Source: Rhodotorula mucilaginosa (Eukaryota > Basidiomycota > Microbotryomycetes > Sporidiobolales > Sporidiobolaceae). Taken from it: DNA of 64,000 bases. The stretch spans positions 1,240,001 to 1,304,000 of the forward strand of contig CP137864.1 of the NCBI GenBank assembly GCA_034406715.1, in the 5' to 3' direction. The position numbers were made by a program, and so were the translations under genes. The notes beneath the pieces were generated by a model. That model did no database searches. It worked only from the letters and a program-made list of their open reading frames with translations, and was not told where the DNA came from. Below, in pieces: positions 1-9,821 of the stretch (position 1 is the first letter of the stretch; each line of letters opens with the position of its first letter).

Positions 1-1485
1 CTAGACTCGGTAAAGTTGAGTAACCGTACGATGCCCGGGTGGTTCAACCCGCGCATGATCTGGACCTCCTTGAGGATATTGGCGCGCTGTTGACATGGAA
101 GATGCGGGGGGAGGGAGGGACGAGGGGACAGGGGGTTGGCGACGTAGTGTGTAGTTGTTGTACAGCGGTGAGGATAGCATAGGTCGGAACAAGAAGAGCG
201 GGCGGGGAGAGACACGGGTCGGTCATGGTCAGAAACGACGGCGTCTCGCGGGACTAAAGTAAAGAGGGATGTGCTCGGAATCTCCAGCGTAGCCAGGCGA
301 GATAGGGGGTAAGGGGTTGAGAGAACGGAACCATGAGACGGACCTCGGTCGCCCTCGGCTTCTTCTTGACCGCTTCGCCGACGTGCTTGCCTTGCGCCTG
401 CTGTCGGCGGGGGGATCAAGCCCGCCGGACGAGCACGGAGAGGGCGACAAGGTAGAGGCAACGAAGGACATAAGGGACAGAACCGAAACGAGTTGTGGCG
501 ACGTCACGGGAAGAGCGATCGAAAGTCCGAAAAGACAACAAGAGAAACAAGCGAGCAGCAAGGCGAGCGAGACCGGAGATACGAAGGGAAGAAAGAGTAG
601 AGGAGGGAGATAGGTTAACCGTCAGTAACGAGTGGCGGCGGGCTGTTGGGGTTGTGCCGCAGGGGGTTGGACGTGAAGGGGAAGGGAAGGGGAGGGGGTT
701 TCGGTGATCGGGTCGGCGTCGGCGCTGGTCTCCTTGAGAGTCCGAGATGCGCCTCCGCAGCTTTGTATCTAGACAGGTAGCTGTTCTGGTAATGCGAGCG
801 GCCAAGAGAAACTTTATGGAGAAGCGTCGACGGAACGATGACGCGCGAGCATTGATGACGGGGAGAGAAAAAAAAAGACCGGCGTCCTCACCTGCGACGA
901 GTTGAGTTCAAACTTGCGGACACACTTGACGGCGACCTTGACCTCCTTGGCGAGCTTTGGGTCGACCGCGAGCTGGGCGGGCGACGGACGGTATGTCGCT
1001 TCAAAGACGTTCGAGAACGCACCGTCGCCCATTTTGCGGCCGAGAGTGAGGCCTTCGGGGAGGCCGTCAAACACGCTCTGTTCGCGCTTGGCTTTGGCTT
1101 CGGCATCCTTGCGGACGAGGTTCTCTGCTTGGGCCTGGTTGTTGTTGTTGTTTTGCTGCTGCTGAGTCGAATTCGCCGTGGCGGCCGCGGCGGCCGAGGC
1201 GGCGGCGTCGGCGGGCTGCTGGTTCATGGCCTTGCCGGAGGGGCTGGCAGTGGCGTTGGCGTTGCTGCTGGCAGTGACTGGCAGCGACTTGGCGTTGACC
1301 GGAGCGAGATGAGCGGCGGGAGGCTGAGCAATGGACGAGTTGACGTCGGATGACGCTCCGTGAGAAGGCAGTGACGAGTGGGGAGACGCCGCGCTCGCGC
1401 TGGCGGCAACGGGCGCGCTAGGGGGGTTGGCCTGCCGGTCGTTGTGCTTGTGCAGCAGTCCCTTGAGCACGCTCGAGATGGGCAT
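1..1485 (-). CDS. RCK2: RCK2/Srk1-like MAPK-activated protein kinase (N-terminal part, cut by window edge)
   Basis: Exons read on the minus strand are 892..1485 and 1..86 (continuing off the left edge), joined in phase 0. The first ~120 residues are Ala/Ser/Asn/Gln-rich and disordered. The kinase N-lobe follows, with glycine loop GDGAFSNV, the VAVK lysine strand and an alpha-C helix NILKEVQIMR, then HPGIVRLLNF. The GDGAFSNV plus NILKEVQIM pair is close to S. pombe Srk1 and yeast Rck2, kinases acting below the Hog1/Sty1 stress MAPK. The joining intron is 805 nt (87..891), far longer than others here. The start chosen is the ATG before PISSVLKG. An upstream in-frame alternative uses an ATG at 1687 with exon 1552..1687 spliced to an acceptor at 1505, so the true N terminus is unsettled. 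The activation loop and C-lobe lie outside the window. Confidence 0.78.
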
Positions 1486-1687
1486 GGCAGCGTACGCTCT
1501 CTGCCCTAAAGGGTGACAGCGTGGGAAGGACAGGTCGCGGGCGACGCTCACTTTGCACATCCTCGATGCTGCGGCCGAACTCCTCGATCACGATGACGAA
1601 ATTTTCTCGGTCCGACGGCCTCCACACCGCGCGCCTCGATGCACCGCTTTTTTCTTTGGCGCACGCGTCAGCAAGTTCCCTCGACAT

Positions 1688-2803
1688 CTATACAAGTACA
1701 CAGATCCGTGTTGGGCACGTCTGTTGTGCGGCAGTCCCATGTACTCTCGAAGGAGCAGAAGCAAGAAACCCGGAACTACGTCACACAGCTTGCACGCGAA
1801 CTCTGTGTTGGTCGCAACTGGCCGATTGGCCGTTGTTGGTCGTGCGGAAAGAGCGTATGTACACCCGTGATACGATGTTTACATTCCACTCGCAAAGCTG
1901 AGATAGCCGAGCAACGCGAGCTGCAGCTGTTTCGAGGCTGCTGGGCATCCGATCGCCGACGAGAGACGAAGATCTGCTCGAGTCTGCAGCCGACTTCGGA
2001 CCCGGTCACAGCCGTGCACACACTGCAATTACTGCAGTTATCTCCTGCAGCTGCAGGAGTGCAAAGAGCAAGATGGAGACTACTCGTGCAGTACGGTCGA
2101 AAGATGTGTCAACCCGCAGCGAGGCTCGGCGGAGCAATTGTTTCTGGAGTAGAGGTTGAGCAGGAGTGGACGCAGTCGGAATTCGTGGCAATCAGCTCAA
2201 GCTATCCGTACAACTGGTGATGTGAAGCGTGTGCCCATCGGCCAAAGAGCCGGGACACCAGGTCAAAACCGCGACGGAAGAGACAGTGAGAGCGCAAAAA
2301 GCCTGGCGTCGGTCGACCGGACCCGCCACGTTCGGGCGCTCGGTAAGCTGCCGTTGGTTGATTTGTGTTGCTGATTATCGTGCCGTCGGGGCAGGACGTG
2401 CGACTTTTGCGCCTCGTCGAGAGAAAAGCTGGCAGAGGAAGCGAAGAGGAGGTCCGACATGATCAGCTTGTTGTGAGTCGGTTGCCAGGAAGCTCGCAAG
2501 CACAGCAGCGGAGAGGCGAGTTCGTGCATCATTCGCGACCATCAGCATAGAGCGTTGGTGACCCAGAGTGTATGGCGCGGGGCGAAGGCGCCGCGTTCGG
2601 CGGAGCAGAGCAGAGCGGAGCGTGCGAGGCAGGATGGGATTTGACGGGTTGACTTTTGCGGACGTGTCTCTCAGCGTAAGCATGCAGACCTGCCCTCGAT
2701 TCGGGCTTATCGGTTTGAGGTGAAGGAGCGAAGGCAAGGGCCTGATGAGAACTGAGCGGGTTCGCCGACCGCCAGTCAACTCTGCGGACTCCGAACGAGC
2801 GAT
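1688..2803. other. Intergenic, divergent promoter region
   Basis: About 1.1 kb between the divergent kinase and PLP1-like genes. ORFs here give no recognisable protein, and I see no RNA gene or repeat family. Confidence 0.5.
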
Positions 2804-3947
2804 ATGAGCACACAGGCCTCGTAGGTGTTCAGAATGACCTCACCTCACGTCGGTACTGACGCGCTTTCGCTTTCCCAGGACCGCCGCGTCGACCTCTTCG
2901 TCTTCATCAGCAGCAAACCGACACATCAACTCGAACGCCTCTCGACAGGGTCGAGACGCGTCGGACGACGATGACGACGCGTTGCTCGAAGAGCTCGAGG
3001 CAGAGCTCGACGAAGACTTTGATCTGGGAGGGTTCCGGGAGAAGCGGATGATGGAACTGCAGGCTCAGTCCGTTTCGGCCCTCCTCTGTGTCACCCGCTA
3101 CAACTCGTCCTCGCTGCTGACGCGAATTGTAACATGCGCACAGATTTGAGCGGACGCGGAAGATGCAGGAGGGAGACTATGGCCGCTACACCGAAGTCAA
3201 GATCGAGAAGGATTTGATCTCGAGAACAGCGTGAGTTCTGAAACGAAACGTAGTCGTGTCTTCGCGTCGTTCCGCTGATCAAATTTGCCCCGTCTTCAGG
3301 AAGGAGAAGCGCTGCGTGGTGCACTTTTTCCATCGCGACTTCCGGAGATGCAAGATCATGGACGGGCACCTCGAGGTGCGTTTTGTTTCCGTCCCTCCTG
3401 CCCGCAGCCCCTCACACCCGAAGGGAGCTGAACTCTTCCGCCCTTTTCCTCGTTGAAAGAAACTCGCGCCGAAACACCTCGATACTCTGTTCCTGCGAGC
3501 CGACGTCGCCAACGTGCCGTTCCTCGTGACCAAGCTGGCGATCAAGACGCTCCCTTGCGTTATTGGCTTTGTCGAAGGCACCACCAAGATGAAGTGGGTC
3601 GGGCTTCCTGTCTTAGTTCTTGTCCTGTCCTTTTGACACGCGAACTGCCGACAGGATTGTCGGGTTCGACGAGTTGCCAGGCGGAGACAATTTCGCCACC
3701 TCGACGCTCGAGCAAGGAATGGAAGAGTGCGGTGAGTCGACTGGCATTTCAGGCTTTGTCACCTGTCTGTACTGCCCGTTCTGACTTTTACTTTGGGTCA
3801 CCAGGCGTGCTTGTACCGAATGGCGCCGGCTCACTTCAGGGTTCTGCCTCTCGGAGGGAAGAGCCAGAGGTCGCTCAGCGGAGCAGAATACGGCAAGGGC
3901 GCGGCGGAGCAGCAGCAGACGACGACGATCTTGACCTTGACGATTGA
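2804..3947 (+). CDS. PLP1: Phosducin-like protein PLP1/TXNDC9 family
   Basis: Seven exons: 2804..2820, 2879..3067, 3144..3230, 3300..3375, 3460..3593, 3655..3731, 3805..3947; 240 aa with all phases consistent. After a Ser-rich start comes an acidic stretch DDDDDALLEELEAELDED, then a helical segment. A thioredoxin-like fold follows, with CVVHFFHRDFRRCKIMD, LFLRADVANVPFLV and IKTLPCVIGFVEG, and then VGFDELPGGDNFATSTLE. This order matches TXNDC9/Plp1, which lacks the CxxC redox pair and acts with the CCT chaperonin in actin and tubulin folding. The tail ends in an Asp-rich motif as in homologs. The first exon is only 17 nt. The gene is divergent from the kinase gene. The family call is firm; the CCT role is family knowledge. 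Confidence 0.9.
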
Positions 3948-4762
3948 AAGCTGTCTCCCCTTGGGTGCGTAGTGCATTCCTCTCCGTACAGCGCGCAAAG
4001 CATGTCCGCTCGGCGTGGCAGAGACTGCGCAACCAATTCGTTGATCCTTCGCCTCGCACCAGCAGATCAGCCTGCGTACATCGCTCCCGGGTTGCGCAAA
4101 GCGAGATACGCACACATGGTATTCAAGGTCAGCCCGTGTTGGGCACTTGCACTGGCCGGAGAGGGCAAGCGAGTCTCTGGTGCGCAATTATCCGAAAGCG
4201 GCAAGTGCGCATATTTGGCGCATATGTTGCCTCGTGCGTCTACGTGCGCTTGCCTTGCGAGAGCGACATGTACGCATTCATTGTATTGAGAAAATGTACG
4301 GATTGATCGAGAGCGTGGAGGTACAGAAAGCTACACGCATGGACCGCTGTCCCTCGCGACCAGAATGTGGCGCCGCACTTCGAAGCCTTTCTTCCTCTCG
4401 TTCCGCTCATCGCATTGTCTCTGAGCACGCGCACTCGAACACTCGTGAGCCCTGCTTCGAGACGCCAGCAGGCTGGCGAACCTGCATCGCGTCGCTGGAC
4501 GACTTAAAGGCCCACTCGGCTCCGCACGCAACTTGAACTCGGCGATTCCGAACCTCGCACAGCTGCACCAGGCAGGCTCCATCAGCAGGTCGACCCTCTT
4601 CAGACGTACTGCGGCCAAGTTCACGCTTGTTCGACCCGCCATCGGCTTTACTCTTCCACCCTCGCAACCCGACGAATTCAATTTCCTCTTCGCCCTCCTC
4701 CGAGTCCTCCCCATACCTCGGCCCCGCCTTTTCTGTATCTTCGTCAGGGCGACCATTAGAAC
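3948..4762. other. Intergenic region between tandem plus-strand genes
   Basis: About 0.8 kb holding only short ORFs on both strands with no family signature. It presumably carries the PLP1 3' end and the promoter of the next gene. Confidence 0.5.
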
Positions 4763-5676
4763 ATGCACCCAGTAGAGAGTCGCGATCTCTCTCGGGCGAA
4801 CGAAGAGGAGGACGACTTCAGCTTGCCGGAAGATGCCCTGCGGAATCTCAGCCTTTCGAGTGACAGCACGATCGACTCGCTACTTTCTCTAGGTGAGGAG
4901 CGATTCCAAAGCAGGAAATTTCCCATGGGTTTTGCCTCACCATGCACAAACTCCCCACAGACGAGAATCCGACTCCGCCCATCTCTCCTACGTCGGGTCC
5001 GGCAGTCGAAGTCGTCGACCCCGCTTCTGCGAGCTTTTTCTCCTTCCGACCCGCAAAAAACAAGCCTGCCCCTATTGTACCTCGTCTCGTCATACGTAAC
5101 AACCTCCCGTCGAAGGCGGAAATACCGCCGACGCCGATCGCCATGCGGCTCGAAGGAGTCCTGCCGGAGCGGACAGCGGAGCCAACATCGCCAGTCGGTG
5201 TACGTCGCACAGAACAAAGCGGACTCGCGGGAACGACTTTCCGCAGTCTGCGGCACGTAGACGGCATAGGCTTGGGCGTCGTGATCGACTCCCCTGCCGG
5301 GACACCCGAAGCGACGGCGACGAATTCACCGCAACTCTCGTCCAGTCCAGACTACTTCGGCCCTGCCTTTGCCACCAGCCCCGCGCGCAGCTCCGTCACG
5401 ACTCCTTCCCTCGATTCGCCTCGAGGAGGGTTCAGGCTCGCGCTCGGATCGCTCGGACCCGCTTCGCCCACGGGCAGTGCCCCTCCGTCGCCACTCGTCA
5501 TGCGCTCCTCCGCATTCGGTTCGGACCTCTTGCGGCCTCGCACACCGCTTACGCCCTCTCACGTGCCGGGTGCGCCGACGCTTGGCGCAGGCGGTTCCAC
5601 GTTCGAATGGTTCAGCTTTTCACCCCCAGCATCACCGATCAGCCCCGTGATCCGTTCCGTCATCGAGGGCAACTGA
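4763..5676 (+). CDS. Hypothetical SP/TP-rich disordered protein
   Basis: Two exons, 4763..4892 and 4961..5676, give 281 aa; the join reads SLLSL-DENPTPP and restores one long frame. The N terminus has an acidic cluster (EEEDDFSLPEDALRNL) and a Ser/Leu repeat. The rest is Ser/Pro/Thr-rich with about 18 SP or TP dipeptides spread along its length and no predicted membrane segment or catalytic motif. I do not recognise the family. SP/TP density of this kind is typical of proline-directed kinase (CDK/MAPK) substrates, which is inference only. It converges on the SGNH gene, with stops about 145 nt apart. Confidence 0.7.
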
Positions 5677-5820
5677 AACTCGCAGGCGAGACTCGCTCTC
5701 TCCTCCGCATCATGTACCGCTACGTACTGTCTCCCCTTCTCCGCGCCTTTGTCTCCTGACTTCGCACATGTAGCCTTTATTTCCGTAGAGTAAGAGATAG
5801 CAACAACAGAGGATGAATAT

Positions 5821-7818
5821 CTACACAGACATGACCCCCATGAGGCGGAACGCCCTCCTTTCTGGATCTTCTCCGGCGGGCGCCGTCCGACATGAGATCT
5901 CGTATTGACCCGGGGCGACGTCCGTGGCAACGACTGACGTCTGCGCAAGCGAAGTGGATCGCGTCCAGTACCCGTCCAGGATCGCTTCTTGCCCGGCGAC
6001 CGTACAAATCGCTTTGCCTAGATTGTACGAACGTGATCGCAGGTAGGATACAGCGATTGTGCCGAGAGCGCCTTGGTCGACCGTGACCTCGAACGCGATC
6101 TCGCCCAAATCGGCTTTTTGGGCTTCGTAATAGAATTCTGCATACCGTGTCACAGTCAGCAAAGGTGAACCGTAGAGCTGAGGGGACTCGAGCGTACTCA
6201 CTTGCATAGCGCCAGCTGACCAGTTTCCAGTCGGGGGTTGCTCGGATCGGTTCGAGCTTTCCACCCGCAACTTCACACCGGGGTGGCTTCGTCGGGTGAA
6301 CAGCGGAACTGTCCCACTGCTCGGTCATCTTGACCTGGATGAGAACCTGTATCAGCGTTCCGAAGATCACGCACTGGACAAGAGAGCGGGAAGACCAACC
6401 TTAGGGACTTTTCCCAGTGTTTGGTTGTGCGACCAGATCCCGTCTGCCTCGATGGTGCGTGAAGTGGCAAGGCGACACCGCTCTTCCATCAGGTACCCGA
6501 CTACCATGCTACCGAGGAAACGGTGCACTCGCGCCGAGGCGTGCCTTTGGTCGCCGAGGAAGAACGGTTTCGCGAGCGCAGGATCGGCAATCATGGCGGG
6601 CAACAAGGCGGGTCGGGCCGAAATTTGCGGGACGTCATAGAAGGGCGAAAGAGTGCTCTGGATGTCCTGCGCGTTCAAGATGCTCGGCCGAGCCGAGGCG
6701 GAAAGAGGCGAAAAGCTGTCGACGTAAATCACTGCGGGTCGACTTTCGAGCAGGAGGAGGGACCGAAGCAGTGTCTCGCTGCTGTCGAAACTTGTCTCGT
6801 AGTCGTCATTGACGGCCATCTCGACCATGACCAGATCGAGATCCGTTCCGCTGCGAAAGCGACGCGAGCGCTAAGCGGGTCAGTTTCGCTTCGGAAGGTA
6901 TGAGATCCGGCAGCACATCCCCGAGAACTCACATGAGTGAAGACCAGCACCACTCGAAGAAACTCGAGTCGGTGGCAGCTTTCGCGCCCAGGCGGAACTC
7001 GTGCTCGGTTGCCGGGAAGGTTTGCTGAATGTAGCGAAGGACGAATTGGTGCCATTGTTCGGCAGGCGGCACCGCCCCGTACTTGTTTCTCTGGCCGCTG
7101 TCTGGATCCGTGCCGTGACCGAGAGAGACTGCAGGCCAAATCCGGGCTCTAGTCTCCGGCGCTCGAGTCGACCACGAGGGGAATGCGAGCACTCACCGCT
7201 GCCGCCGAGCACTCCGATCGTCAACTTTTCTCCCCGCTCTGCCTTCTCCAGCACCTTTCGCAACCGGTAACCGGACCCGACGTGGACTTGCGAGAGCCGA
7301 AAGTTGTCGCTGCCGAACTCGGCGAGCAAAGAGGACGAGATTCCGCAGCGGGAGAACGGGGTCGATTCGAGGGCGACCTGGCCTGCGGCTGAGCGAGAAG
7401 TGCGCCGGTCAGTATGCATGCGCATACAGGTGTAGGGTTGAATGACGGTGACCGCACCTATGAGGTCTTTGAGTGGACGGCGGAGGCGGTCGAGCGAGCC
7501 AGGCGATTCGTCGTTCGCCACCAAACGCCTGCCTCGTCCGCCCACCCAAACACGCAAATCAGTCAGCGGGCCCTCGAGATCGGACGCATGAGAAGGTGTG
7601 TCGACGCACACGAGACAAATGAGGAAGATGAAGATGGCCAGAGCGGCCGACAGGAGCAGCGAGGCTCTCCTGTTGAGAAGAGCAGCCGGCATCGTTTTCT
7701 CCTGCGCGGGACCCTCGTCCGATCCGCTCGGAGCGTCTGTGGTGCTGTACGACGGATCGCAGCTGGCCCGTGGCGACAGGAGAGCGTCGTCGCCGTCGTT
7801 CCCTGCATGCTTGAACAT
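5821..7818 (-). CDS. SGNH-hydrolase-like type II membrane protein (possibly CAP64-like)
   Basis: Six exons: 7458..7818, 7197..7382, 6933..7128, 6400..6850, 6202..6346, 5821..6137; 551 aa in phase. Residues ~52-72 form one membrane segment (LLLSAALAIFIFLICLV) after a short cytoplasmic tail, so the body should be lumenal or extracellular. It carries an SGNH block I (GVLGGSVSLGHG, split by an intron) near residue 180 and DLVMVEMAVND near 262 as a block III-like Asn. A candidate late His sits in GIWSH. A C-terminal beta-rich region (residues ~400-551) follows. Basidiomycete proteins of this layout are often annotated as capsule-associated CAP64-like; I recall this only loosely, so substrate and role are not assigned. 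The catalytic Asp/His pair is not textbook. Confidence 0.75.
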
Positions 7819-8091
7819 CTCGGCGGATGATCAAAGGGGACCGTGCATCCGGCCGGGCCGAGGAGAGGCTCGAGCGCTGTCAGTCGAGTTAGGGCGGGGT
7901 GGCGGAAGCAGGCAAATGCAGATAAACGTGTCGGCGGTACTGTAGCTTGGCAGTATGTACCAGAGTTCAAACACCGGAATCCGGAGAGTTGCAAGTGGAG
8001 CCCAACCCGACTTCCGAGTAAACAAACTCACGCGTGCACGCGTCGACCGCGAAATACCAACGAAATTTACAGATCTATGGGGAGCCCCCTA

Positions 8092-9350
8092 CTACGGTAC
8101 AAGTGGAATGCGGGTCGGGACTCGTCGCCGGTAGTCTTCGTACTCTCGCCCGAAGAACTTGACGAGGTATCGCTCCTCGGCTGCAAGTTACAAGAGCAAT
8201 TAGCCCGGCCGCGTCAACTCAGCCGTCCCGGAACAAGACTCACTAGTCAGGCGAGTAGAGAAAAAGTGCCGGAGCGATAGAACGAACACGATGGCGCAGA
8301 TTGGGTTGCCGAGCAGGATCTGCCGAGAGTCAAAACAGGATCAGCTCCGGCGCGCCGTCGGAAAAGACGCAGAAAGTTGCGCTTCCTTCCGACTAACCTG
8401 AGTGCCTACAGCCCACCAGAAGAACCCGGCGTAGGACGGATGGCGTGACCAGCTGTAGATCCCAGTGGTCACGAGCTGGTGACCCGGTCGCTTGCTGTAG
8501 GCGAGGCTGCGAGAAAGTGGTTCGCGGTGAGCAAGAGCGGAGCGGAACAGCCAGCCAGTCTACGTCGGGAGAGCCTCACAGGTGCGAAAAGTTGCTGCTC
8601 GCGCTGATCATGGCGAACGAGCGCAGGAACTGGCCAAAGGCCGTGATGGCCAGACCTGCGAAGCCGAAGAATCTGGTCAGTCCCGAGGGACGACTTCAGA
8701 GCAGGGCGCCGTTCGGAGCACTCACCCAGGAGGAAGAGGCCGCCCACGTGCTTCCAGCGACGGTACTCGGCCGGGAGGAAGGCATCTTCGAGGACGTGCT
8801 CGAGCATGCCGGCGAGGTGAGCGAGCGGGTACTGCTTTCCGTTGTCGAGCAGGTAGGCTGGGCAGACGTGCGACGTCAGTTGGCTCGGCACACGAGTGCA
8901 ATCCAAGGTATAGTACGTACACGAAACTGTGAGTTTGCCCGGGTTGTACATGCTCGTGACGACGAACTCGAGCGTGTGAAAGACTGCCCAGCTGGCGAGG
9001 TACATACCCAACTGCGGACTGTGCGTCACCGCGTACCACAGCCCTTGCTTCGGCAAGTCCGAAGCAGCATGCTCGAGGCTCTTCGGGTTCCACAGGAACC
9101 AGTGCGAGAGGTTGGCGCCGGCGAGGACGAGTCCGAGAGACCAGCACGCGCCGAGCAGGAACGCGAACGCGGCGACGTTGTGCGGCGTCGACGAGAAGGA
9201 CGTCAGCGGGAACTCGACCGGGATCGGCTTGGCGGCGTAGACTCCATCCGAGGGCGTCGCGGCGGATGCAGAAGCCGAGTCGCTGATGACGGACGGTGCA
9301 GGTCGAGCCTCGAACGGCGATTCGGGCGGCGGAACAGCAGCGGAGCTCAT
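8092..9350 (-). CDS. STE14: Protein-S-isoprenylcysteine O-methyltransferase
   Basis: Six exons: 8921..9350, 8726..8857, 8580..8655, 8398..8506, 8244..8319, 8092..8180; 303 aa, all phases agree. The enzyme methylates the C-terminal prenylcysteine of CaaX proteins (Ras, Rho, a-type pheromones) at the ER, using SAM. Several hydrophobic helices precede the conserved core: FHTLEFVVTSMYNP, GQFLRSFAMISASSNFSHL, then RPGHQLVTTGIYSWSRHPSY and GFFWWAVGTQ. The C-terminal signature EERYLVKFFGREYEDYRRR lies just before the stop. The acceptor of exon 3 was chosen as the AG just before GLAITAFGQ, the only one that keeps frame. The start is the first ATG in frame. The N-terminal ~50 residues are Ser/Ala/Pro-rich and poorly conserved. 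Confidence 0.94.
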
Positions 9351-9821
9351 CGCAGTCGAATAGTTGACGGTGAAGAGCAGCGCTGCATCGACTCTGCCCG
9401 ACTTTTCAAGGCCGACCAACAGCACAAAAGGTCAAACCACGCGCTTCTTTCCCCTCGACGTTTCATCCAGTCTCGCATCCCGAGCAGTGACTATAGAGCT
9501 CTTCGCCCAGTCCTTTCAGGCGCCATAGCCATAGAGCGCGTTTAACAGCGAGCTCGGGCGAAGCTGTCATCTGTCCGTTGCTTTTTTACATGGTTTCAAG
9601 TTCCAGCCAAAAAATCGATACCTCCATCGCCCATGCCGTATGTAGCGACGAACACTGTGGTCAAGAGTTCCCGCCTTGGTATGCGCATAGCTCGGTCCAG
9701 CAGAAGCCACCGCCTTCCATCTTGGCGAGCCGGCTTCGTGCCCGCCCCATATGTCGGGCTCCGTCGGTCGCCAGCGACCGCCGCCCCGTCCAGTGTCCTC
9801 GCGGAGCCTTTCCTCCTTCGA
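9351..9821. other. Intergenic region
   Basis: About 470 nt upstream of STE14 and downstream of PAL1, both on the minus strand. No gene seen. Confidence 0.5.

Noticed and set aside
1639-2220. Plus-strand ORF of 193 codons in the kinase/PLP1 intergenic region
   Set aside because: Composition is mixed with no motif and it overlaps the possible kinase 5' exon. Nothing supports translation.
8445-9545. Long plus-strand ORF of 366 codons
   Set aside because: It is antisense to STE14 exons and introns; Arg/Glu/Gly-rich as expected for a shadow of a GC-rich gene, with no family signal.
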